Assembly (NCBI GenBank): GCA_023228825.1
Contig: JALOAL010000029.1
Coordinates: 1 to 8,153 of the forward strand
Source: Dehalococcoidia bacterium
GTDB lineage: Bacteria; Chloroflexota; Dehalococcoidia; UBA2979
Length of the DNA stretch: 8,153 nucleotides
Direction: 5' to 3'
Shown here: one piece after another, positions 1 through 5,269 of the stretch
Layout of the letters: each line of letters begins with the position of its first letter
How positions within the stretch are numbered: the stretch's first letter is position 1
Made by a program: the position numbers and the translations under genes
The notes under the pieces: model-generated
Database searches by the model: none
Told to the model about the DNA's origin: nothing
What the model saw: the letters and a program-made list of their open reading frames with translations, nothing else

Positions 1-50
1 GTCCAAATCGCCGAGGTCGACCTCCGGGCCGCACCTCGCGACCAGCCGAC

Positions 51-112
51 GAGTGTCCGATATGTCCCCGAACACCCGTCCGACATGTCTCCGGTCTGAA
101 CAGCGGGGGAGG
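51..112 (+). repeat. Left arm of an imperfect inverted repeat (IS-end-like)
   Basis: This segment, read rightwards, matches the reverse complement of 8042-8103 at 51 of 62 positions without a gap. The outer 23 bases (51-73, beginning GAGTGTCCGATATG) are identical. Inside the arm a TGTCCGATATGTCC-type unit occurs twice, starting at 54 and, degenerate, at 77, an offset of 23 bases. Outer TGT tips and multiplied internal motifs are known from ends of some insertion sequences, IS21-family elements for example, where they bind transposase. The family assignment is inference, since no transposase is present. The arm lies 62 bases beyond the stop codon of the hydrolase gene. Confidence 0.85.
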
Positions 113-174
113 GTTGGGGTGGGGGCAGCGTTCCGAGGCGCGTTGTCCGTCCGCGATGACCTGCGGCGCTCCCC

Positions 175-945
175 TTACCCCCTGAGGCGCTCCGCGAGGA
201 ACGCCCGCGCGTAGGCGCGGCCCTCCGGGGGCATCTCGCCGTGGGCGCCGGGGTGGGCGGAGAGGCGCTTGTCCGCCGAGCCCAGGAGCGCGAACAACTC
301 GAACGAGGAGTCGCGCTCGAAGCGCTCGTCGTCCCACTGCACCATGAAGGCCACCGGCACGGTCACCTTCGGCGCAGCAGCCGCCAGCACCTCGCCGGCG
401 TTGCTGCGAGACGGCGTCTCGCCTCGCAGCCCGCAGAGGCCGAGGGCTGCCGCGCGGATGCGAGGCTCGGCGGCGACGTACGGCACGCCGATCAGCGAGC
501 CCATGGACATGCCGGACCAGCCCACGCGGTCCGCGTCGAACATGCCGGTCGCGAGCAGGGCGGTGAGGACGCGCTTCCAGTCGGCAATGGCGTGGTCCGT
601 CATCACGCCGGCGTCCTGCCACAGCGCGTAGTACTCCGGCGAACGGCTCTGCGCGCCGCCTCGCTCGCCGTGCCCGGGCGCGTCGATGCACACCGCCGGG
701 ATGCCGTGCTCCCGCACGAAGCCTCGACCCGTGGGGACCACCGTGGCCGCCCGCTTGTTGCCGCCGCCGCCATGGCCGATGAGCACGAGCGGCGAGTCGG
801 CGGGCAGGCTGGTGGGCGCCCACATGACGCCGGTGATCGTGTCGCGCTCGCCCTCCACCGTGAAGCCGCGCTCCATCACGCCGTCCTGATCCGGGGCAGG
901 CGCATCCTCGCGCCAGGCGACCTGTGGCTCCTGCGTTGCGGTCAT
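175..945 (-). CDS. Alpha/beta hydrolase, dienelactone-hydrolase-like
   Basis: A 256-residue soluble alpha/beta-hydrolase-fold enzyme, probably a cytoplasmic serine hydrolase or esterase of unknown substrate. Visible landmarks in order are: an oxyanion-hole loop H-G-G-G-G at about 58-62, the strand-turn DAPGHGERGG at 88-97, the nucleophile elbow G-M-S-M-G with Ser147, an acidic residue after the sixth strand (QWDDE, Asp205 or Asp206), and a late His (HGE, His235) that completes a plausible Ser-Asp-His triad. No signal peptide or membrane segment is evident. I chose the ATG at 945 because AGGGAG lies seven bases upstream of it; longer in-frame starts would add a proline/arginine-rich, non-conserved stretch. 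The next gene upstream on the same strand ends 210 bases away, so it may have its own promoter, though I see no convincing one. The fold is confident; the substrate is not. Confidence 0.85.
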   Translation of the reverse strand: MTATQEPQVAWREDAPAPDQDGVMERGFTVEGERDTITGVMWAPTSLPADSPLVLIGHGGGGNKRAATVVPTGRGFVREHGIPAVCIDAPGHGERGGAQSRSPEYYALWQDAGVMTDHAIADWKRVLTALLATGMFDADRVGWSGMSMGSLIGVPYVAAEPRIRAAALGLCGLRGETPSRSNAGEVLAAAAPKVTVPVAFMVQWDDERFERDSSFELFALLGSADKRLSAHPGAHGEMPPEGRAYARAFLAERLRG

Positions 946-952
946 GGTGGGA

Positions 953-958
953 CTCCCT
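953..958 (-). promoter_or_regulatory. Ribosome binding site of the hydrolase gene
   Basis: On the minus strand AGGGAG is followed by TCCCACC and the ATG at 945. This purine tract decides the start in favour of 945 over longer frames. The same CGCGAGGG(G)AGTCCCA leader precedes the sulfurtransferase start at 5214. Confidence 0.6.
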
Positions 959-1130
959 CGCGTGAATGTGGGCTTGCGGTGCGGATGGCCCGAGCCGGGC
1001 GACGAACGGAGGGTAGTGGAGTCCGTGGCGTACGGGGCCGCCGGGGTGGGCAAGACGCCCCAGGATGCCCGGGGGCCGTCGCCCTCACTCCCCGTCCGCG
1101 CCGAGACTGTCGAGGGATAGGCGGGCCACC

Positions 1131-1158
1131 CTGCCAGCGCGCTACTGCCAGCGCACTA
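1131..1158. repeat. Two-copy 14-bp tandem duplication at a stop codon
   Basis: CTGCCAGCGCGCTA (1131-1144) is directly followed by CTGCCAGCGCACTA (1145-1158), differing at one base. The second copy contains the stop codon (reverse strand TAG, 1158-1156) of the small Nudix-like gene, and the duplication carries a second TAG 14 bases downstream in another frame. It looks like a simple replication-slippage duplication. Confidence 0.7.
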
Positions 1159-1647
1159 CTCGATGCGGTCGCCCAGCAGTTTCGCACCGTCGAGCAAGAT
1201 CAGGCGCTCCAGGTCCGTGGAGACGGCGTCCGCAGCGTCCGTCAGCGGCAGGGCGACGACGCCCTGGTACAGCGCGTCCGTCCGAGGTTCCCCCGCTACC
1301 TCCACGGCGACCGCGCGCAGGTAGCCGGTGCCCTGGCCGCCCGTGTAGGGGTGCAGGGCGTGCACGGGCCGCCGCTCCGGCGAGACGCGTGGCTGGTCGC
1401 GCATGGTCACGGCCAGGTGCGTCCGCAGCAGCGAGGTGATCCCCACGGCGAAGCCCTCCGTGCGGTGGGGTGGGCGCGTGGAGAGCAGGGACAGCGCTCG
1501 GTGCCCGGCGCGGCGGAGCAGCAGGTACTGCCCGTCCTCCACGCTGCGGGCGACCAGCAGCAGCCACTCCGGCGCTGCGGTGGGATCAGTGCTGCGCGCG
1601 TAGTCGCCCTCCGGGACGGGGTTCAGGGGCGTAGTGTGGAGGTTCAT
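1156..1647 (-). CDS. Hypothetical protein, possibly a degenerate Nudix-fold domain
   Basis: A 163-residue protein I do not recognise with certainty. The pattern of strands resembles a Nudix fold: WLLLVARSVEDGQYLLLRR at 28-46 looks like the first two strands, GYLRAVAVEV at 108-117 like a central strand, and GVVALPL at 129-135 followed by a helix (STDLERLILLDGA, 143-155) like the C-terminal part. However, the Nudix box that would bind metal (G-x5-E-x7-R-E-x2-E-E) is absent; the corresponding region (about 69-90) reads GITSLLRTHLAVTMRDQPRV. If the fold is right, it is not a typical pyrophosphohydrolase. The start at 1647 follows a weak GGGGA tract. Codon use resembles its neighbours. No signal peptide or membrane span is seen. 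It sits between the M16 protease and the hydrolase on the same strand, with gaps of 143 and 210 bases. Confidence 0.7.
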   Translation of the reverse strand: MNLHTTPLNPVPEGDYARSTDPTAAPEWLLLVARSVEDGQYLLLRRAGHRALSLLSTRPPHRTEGFAVGITSLLRTHLAVTMRDQPRVSPERRPVHALHPYTGGQGTGYLRAVAVEVAGEPRTDALYQGVVALPLTDAADAVSTDLERLILLDGAKLLGDRIE

Positions 1648-1790
1648 GGGATCCCCGTTCGAGTGGCGCGGACGGTGGGAGGGGCCACCTGCATGCGGCT
1701 ACCTGCCTATGCGCTGCCTGTAGGTAGGGTCGCAGCGCGCGGCGCTACGGGCATGCCTCCCCGGCCCTGCTCAGCCTCGATACCCCCCGG
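1648..1790 (-). other. Intergenic region with small hairpins, possible M16 transcript end
   Basis: A 143-base gap between the M16 stop and the start of the Nudix-like gene. It holds a compact hairpin, AGCGC/GCGCT with a three-base loop (1734-1746), and a looser stem CTACCT/AGGTAG (1699-1704 with 1722-1727, 17-base loop). Neither is followed by a U-rich run on the minus strand, so a classical intrinsic terminator is not supported. No promoter for the downstream gene could be identified with confidence. Confidence 0.35.
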
Positions 1791-3122
1791 CTACAGTCGG
1801 TCGGCGTCGCAGTCCAGGCCGGCGGCCAGGTCCAGGGCGCCCTCCAGCGTAGAGGACGGCACCGGCCCCACGCTGGCGAACTGCAGGCGCTCCGGCACGA
1901 ACACGCGCCCGGCGACGTGTTCCACTTCCTCCACCGTGACCGCAGCGGAGCGGGCCAGCGTCTCCTCCGGCGTGCGCGTGGGCAGGCCGAGGATCAACTG
2001 CGATCCGTACAGCGCGGACACGGCGCGCGTGTCCTCCATGCGCAGTTGCGTGCGGGAACGCGTGACCGCCTTGGCGCGCTCCAGTTCGTCCGGGGCCACC
2101 GGACGGCGGGCGCGCAGCAGTTCGCGCGTGATCTCCTGCACCGCCTCCACCGTGTCGTCCGGGTCGATGCCGGCATAGACGCCGAACATGCCCGTGTCCA
2201 GCAGCGTGGCCATGTAGGAGTGGATGTCGTAGCAGAGGCCCAGGTCCTCCCGCAGGCGGGTGAAGAGCCGCGAGGACATGCCCTCGCCCAGGATCACGGA
2301 GAGCAGGTCCAGCGCGTAGCGGTCCTCGTCCACGGAGGAGACGGCCCGCATGCCCACGGAGAGGTGCACCTGCTCCAGATCCTTCTCCACGGCCACCAGC
2401 CGTGGACCGCGGGGCTCCTCGCGGTGCGGCACCCACGACGACGGGGAGCCGCGACGCCAGTCGCCGAAGTGCTCGCGGACCAGTGCCTCCGCCTCCAGCA
2501 CGTGGATGGCGCCGGCGATGGAGACCACCACGCCGTTCGGGACGTACTGGCCGTGGTAGTACTCGCGGATGCGCTCGTCCGGCATCCCCTGCACGGACTC
2601 CTCGGTGCCGGCGATGTCGCGGCCGTGCGGCTGGCCCGGCCACAGCATCTGGTCCAGCACCACGCCCACCTGCTCAGAAGGCGAGTCCTCCACCGCAGCG
2701 AGTTCTTCCAGGATCACGCCGCGTTCGCGCTCGATCTCCTCGTCCGCCAGCGTGGAGTTACGGAGGAGGTCCGCCAGCAGGTCGATCGCCTGCGGCAGGT
2801 ACTCCGGGGTCATCTTGCCGTAGTAGACGGTCAGTTCGCGGTTGGTGGCGGCGTTCAGGTTGCCCCCCATCGCGTCGATCTCCATGGAGATCGTGAGCGG
2901 CCTGGGGCGGCGCTCCGTGCCCTTGAAGCACAGGTGCTCCAGGAAGTGTGAGAGCCCCGCCTCCTCCGGCGTGGCCTCATAGCGCGAGCCCGCAGCCACG
3001 TACACCGAGAGGGCGACCGAGCGCGCGAAGGGCATGGGCGTCACCACAAGGCGCAGCCCGTTCTCCAGCGACGAGATCGCAGGCGACGCCAGGGGTGAAG
3101 GGTGGTATTCGAATGTCGCCAC
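1791..3122 (-). CDS. M16 family zinc metallopeptidase (processing-peptidase-like)
   Basis: A 443-residue single-chain insulinase-family protease, related to mitochondrial processing peptidase beta and bacterial YmxG/PqqL-type enzymes. The N-terminal half carries the inverted zinc motif H-F-L-E-H (His59, Glu62, His63), and the third ligand lies in ERERGVILEE (Glu139 or Glu140), about 75 residues later as expected, so it should be catalytic. The C-terminal half contains SSRLFTRLREDLGLCYDI (283-300), the region whose Arg and Tyr (Arg291, Tyr298) help substrate binding in this family. Length is normal for family M16B. No signal peptide or transmembrane segment is visible, so a cytoplasmic role is likely. 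I chose GTG at 3122 because AGGAG lies four bases upstream and a sigma-70-like promoter sits at 3167-3194; an ATG at 3236 would lie upstream of that promoter and add a non-conserved arginine-rich extension. It is transcribed divergently from the mutY-like gene. Confidence 0.92.
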   Translation of the reverse strand: MATFEYHPSPLASPAISSLENGLRLVVTPMPFARSVALSVYVAAGSRYEATPEEAGLSHFLEHLCFKGTERRPRPLTISMEIDAMGGNLNAATNRELTVYYGKMTPEYLPQAIDLLADLLRNSTLADEEIERERGVILEELAAVEDSPSEQVGVVLDQMLWPGQPHGRDIAGTEESVQGMPDERIREYYHGQYVPNGVVVSIAGAIHVLEAEALVREHFGDWRRGSPSSWVPHREEPRGPRLVAVEKDLEQVHLSVGMRAVSSVDEDRYALDLLSVILGEGMSSRLFTRLREDLGLCYDIHSYMATLLDTGMFGVYAGIDPDDTVEAVQEITRELLRARRPVAPDELERAKAVTRSRTQLRMEDTRAVSALYGSQLILGLPTRTPEETLARSAAVTVEEVEHVAGRVFVPERLQFASVGPVPSSTLEGALDLAAGLDCDADRL

Positions 3123-3126
3123 GCTG

Positions 3127-3131
3127 CTCCT
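3127..3131 (-). promoter_or_regulatory. Ribosome binding site deciding the GTG start of the M16 gene
   Basis: On the minus strand AGGAG, a four-base spacer CAGC, then GTG at 3122-3120. No other in-frame start before the zinc motif has comparable support. Confidence 0.6.
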
Positions 3132-3166
3132 GTCACCCGCGTCCGTGTTCGGGCGCGAGCCACGCC

Positions 3167-3194
3167 ATGCTACCGTCCGCCCTCCCCCGGTCAA
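3167..3194 (-). promoter_or_regulatory. Candidate sigma-70-type promoter for the M16 gene
   Basis: On the minus strand TTGACC (3194-3189, five of six matches to the -35 consensus) is separated by 16 bases from TAGCAT (3172-3167, four of six matches to the -10 consensus). A transcript would start near 3160, giving a leader of about 38 nucleotides before the GTG at 3122. A small AT-richer patch with TGTGATAACA on the plus strand (3204-3213) lies just upstream and could be an operator, but that is only a guess. Confidence 0.5.
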
Positions 3195-3367
3195 ACGCGC
3201 GTATGTGATAACAGACGCCCGGCCCGCTCCGTTCATTGTGGTGGGAGCGCGAGGCCCCGGCGCCCTCGACGCCGCAGTTCAGGCGTCCCCGTCGTTCCAA
3301 AGCCCCCGGGTCTCGCGGCCGGAACACGCGCTCGCCCCTGACGGTCGTGCCACGCATACTCCGCGGC
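3195..3367 (+). other. Divergent intergenic region, leader of the mutY-like gene
   Basis: Non-coding stretch between the M16 promoter and the mutY-like start. It contains a six-base-pair stem, GACGCC/GGCGTC, with an eight-base loop (3268-3287). Directly before the start codon is GCATACTCCGC (3354-3364), preceded by CTGACG at 3338-3343. A similar pair, CTGACG then GCATACTCCGC with nine instead of ten bases between, occurs upstream of holB on the minus strand (8002-7977). I see no Shine-Dalgarno sequence for the mutY-like gene and no clear -35/-10 pair. Confidence 0.35.
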
Positions 3368-4375
3368 ATGCCCGCCATCTCTGGACAGCCTGGACCGTCT
3401 CGTGCTGGCCTCGCGGATCCCGAACGGGCGCGACGGGCGCGACGAGCGGACCTCGCGGACCTGCCGGTGGTGCCGCCGGCCCGCGTGCGGGCGATCCGCA
3501 CGAGCCTGCTCCGCTGGTACGACGCGCACGAGCAGCCCTTCCCGTGGCGCTCGGCGCGCGATCCGTATGCGGCCATGGTGGCGGCCGTGGCCGCGCAGCA
3601 GACCCAGATGGCGCGCGTGCTGGAGATCTACGACCGCTGGATGGCCGCCTTCCCCACCCTGCCCGTCCTCGCCCAGGCCGGACGGGACGAGGTGCTCCGC
3701 GTCTGGGGGCGCGCCGGATACCCGCAGCGTGCGGCGTACCTGCACCAGGCGGCGCAACACTGCGTGGAGGAGCACGGCGGCGCGCTGCCTCCAGACCCGG
3801 AGGCGCTGCTGGCGCTGCCGGGCGTGGGCCCGTTCACGGCGGCGATCATCCGCACGTTCGGGTTTGGCGAGGACGCAGCGGCCGTGGACACAAACGTGGT
3901 GCGCGTGATCGGCCGCGTGCTCTTCGGCGACCTGCAGCCCGCGCGGGAGACCCCGGCCGCCGCCGTGGGGGCGATGGCCGAGCGCCTGCTGCCCCCCGGC
4001 GAGGCGGCGCGATGGAACCCCGCGCTCATGGACTACGGCGCGCTCGTCTGCCTGCCCCGCCCGCGCTGCCAGGCGTGCGTGCTCGCCTCGGTGTGCGCGG
4101 CGCGCCCCCGGTTCCAGGCGGGCGAGACGGCGGAGCCGGTGCGCGCCCAGGGGGCGTGGGAGGGGAGCGACCGCCAGTGGCGCGGGCGCATCATGGCCCA
4201 CCTGCGCCAGCGCGGCCCCACCACCGTCTCCGCCCTCATGCGCCACCTGCGCCCCGGCCAGGAGCGCGCCCGCGTCCGAGGACTGCTGGACGGCCTGCAG
4301 CGTGACGGCCTGGCGTGGGTGCGCGGCGCCCGCTGCGGCCTTGGCGACCCGCCCGCGGAGGACGGTCCAGGCTAG
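3368..4375 (+). CDS. mutY: MutY-type HhH-GPD DNA glycosylase with altered active site
   Basis: A 335-residue helix-hairpin-helix glycosylase of the MutY/endonuclease III superfamily; MutY removes adenine opposite 8-oxoguanine. Family landmarks: LLRWYDAHEQPFPWR (47-61), QQTQ (77-80), GRAGYPQRA (114-122), the HhH motif LPGVGPFTA (150-158), the catalytic Asp174 in VDTNVVRV, and four Fe-S cysteines Cys228, Cys234, Cys237 and Cys243. Two deviations stand out. The catalytic glutamate four residues before QQTQ in MutY (E. coli Glu37) is Ala73 (codon GCC, 3584-3586), and the first cysteine spacing is C-x5-C rather than C-x6-C. There is no NUDIX-like 8-oxoguanine-reading domain; instead the C-terminus (about 267-325, GSDRQWRGRIMAHLR onward) resembles the winged-helix-like tail of short actinobacterial MutY proteins as I recall them. 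It may be a glycosylase of changed specificity or an inactive relative. The ATG at 3368 is the first in-frame start outside the M16 promoter region but has no clear ribosome site. Its stop overlaps that of the convergent sulfurtransferase. Confidence 0.85.
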   Translation: MPAISGQPGPSRAGLADPERARRARRADLADLPVVPPARVRAIRTSLLRWYDAHEQPFPWRSARDPYAAMVAAVAAQQTQMARVLEIYDRWMAAFPTLPVLAQAGRDEVLRVWGRAGYPQRAAYLHQAAQHCVEEHGGALPPDPEALLALPGVGPFTAAIIRTFGFGEDAAAVDTNVVRVIGRVLFGDLQPARETPAAAVGAMAERLLPPGEAARWNPALMDYGALVCLPRPRCQACVLASVCAARPRFQAGETAEPVRAQGAWEGSDRQWRGRIMAHLRQRGPTTVSALMRHLRPGQERARVRGLLDGLQRDGLAWVRGARCGLGDPPAEDGPG

Positions 4376-5214
4376 CCGGCCTCGATCGGGAGGTCGGAGC
4401 GCGCGGACCACTCCGCCCATGAGCCGTCGTAGTTGCGCGCGTTTGTCCAGCCCAGGATCTCGTACATCGCGAACCAGGAGGCCGCGCTGCGGATGCCGCC
4501 GCCGCAGTACGGAAAGACCGGCCGGGAGCCGTCGATGCCGGCGGCGGCGTAGAGGGCGCGCAGGCGGTCCTCGTCCAGGAAACGGCCGTCCGCGTCCACC
4601 AGCACCTCCCAGTTGAGGTGGGAGGCACGGGGCACACGCCCCAGCCGAGGCGCCGCGTGGGCGCCCGGTTCGCCGCGGAACTCGCCGGCGGTGCGGCAGT
4701 CCAGGATGCGCGCCTCGTCCCCGGCGGCGGGGTCCGTGGCCACGCGCAGCACGTCCTCCCACGTGGAGATCACGCTCGCGTCCGCCTCTCCCAGGTGGCA
4801 CGCCACGGGGGTGGGCAGGGGCTCCTCGGTCGTGGTGGGGAGGCCCTCCCGCGTGAGCGCGGCCACGGAGCGGTCCGCGATCTTCACGGAGGGGAAGCGG
4901 TAGTGGCGCAGCACCCAGTAGCCACGGTGCGGCCACATGGACTTGCCGGAGGCGCAGAAGACCACCGTCTTCGTCTCGTCCACGCCCAGGCGGCCCAGCG
5001 TGGCCTCCACCTCGTGCCGCAGGGGCGCCAGCGCGCGGATGCCGCCGCGCTCCACCGTCAGGTCGTCGTACCCGTGCGCCCAGACGGCGCCCGGCAGGTG
5101 GCCAGACTCGTACTCGCTGCGGTCGCCGCCGGCGTGGACGAAGACCACGGAGGGGTCCTCCAGGTGCTCGCGGATCCACTCCAGCGAGGCGATCGCATCC
5201 GGGTTCGCAGGCAT
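4372..5214 (-). CDS. Two-domain rhodanese sulfurtransferase (thiosulfate/3-mercaptopyruvate type)
   Basis: A 280-residue tandem-rhodanese enzyme of usual length that transfers sulfane sulfur from thiosulfate or 3-mercaptopyruvate to an acceptor through a cysteine persulfide. Domain 1 spans about 7-130 (RSEYESGHLPGAVWAH at 32-47). Domain 2 spans about 145-275 (ILDCRTAGEFRG at 170-181, FPYCGGGIRSAASWFAM at 234-250). The catalytic cysteine is Cys237 in the loop C-G-G-G-I-R; the loop differs from both the C-G-S-G-V-T (mercaptopyruvate) and C-R-K-G-V-T (thiosulfate) patterns, so donor preference cannot be read off. Unusually, domain 1, normally inactive with an Asp at this point, has Cys87 in the loop FCASGKSMWPHRG. 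No export signal. The ATG at 5214 has a strong AGGGGAG six bases upstream. It lies 55 bases after ricT and is probably co-transcribed with it. Its TAG shares CTAG with the mutY-like stop. Confidence 0.92.
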   Translation of the reverse strand: MPANPDAIASLEWIREHLEDPSVVFVHAGGDRSEYESGHLPGAVWAHGYDDLTVERGGIRALAPLRHEVEATLGRLGVDETKTVVFCASGKSMWPHRGYWVLRHYRFPSVKIADRSVAALTREGLPTTTEEPLPTPVACHLGEADASVISTWEDVLRVATDPAAGDEARILDCRTAGEFRGEPGAHAAPRLGRVPRASHLNWEVLVDADGRFLDEDRLRALYAAAGIDGSRPVFPYCGGGIRSAASWFAMYEILGWTNARNYDGSWAEWSARSDLPIEAG

Positions 5215-5220
5215 CTGGGA

Positions 5221-5227
5221 CTCCCCT
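5221..5227 (-). promoter_or_regulatory. Ribosome binding site of the sulfurtransferase gene
   Basis: On the minus strand AGGGGAG is followed by the six-base spacer TCCCAG and ATG at 5214. It rules out longer upstream frames that would run through the ricT 3' region. The GGG and CCC on either side of the AGT could pair in a tiny hairpin. Confidence 0.65.
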
Positions 5228-5269
5228 CGCGGCGTCAGGTCGCGCCGGCCGTGCATGCTCCTGCGCTCG

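Noticed and set aside
1699..1746. Intrinsic terminator after the M16 gene
   Set aside because: Small stems exist, but no U-rich run follows on the minus strand and the larger loop is 17 bases.
241..2178. Long plus-strand open frame (645 codons)
   Set aside because: It runs opposite three minus-strand genes with clear motifs or start signals, and its translation is His/Arg/Ala-rich without domain motifs. It is an antisense shadow of GC-biased codons.
3123..3236. Upstream ATG at 3236 for the M16 gene
   Set aside because: It would place the start upstream of the candidate promoter (3167-3194) and add a basic non-conserved stretch. GTG at 3122 with AGGAG is better.
3233..5179. Long minus-strand open frame (648 codons)
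   Set aside because: It overlaps the sulfurtransferase out of frame and the whole mutY-like gene in antisense; the composition is arginine/glycine/proline-rich shadow coding.
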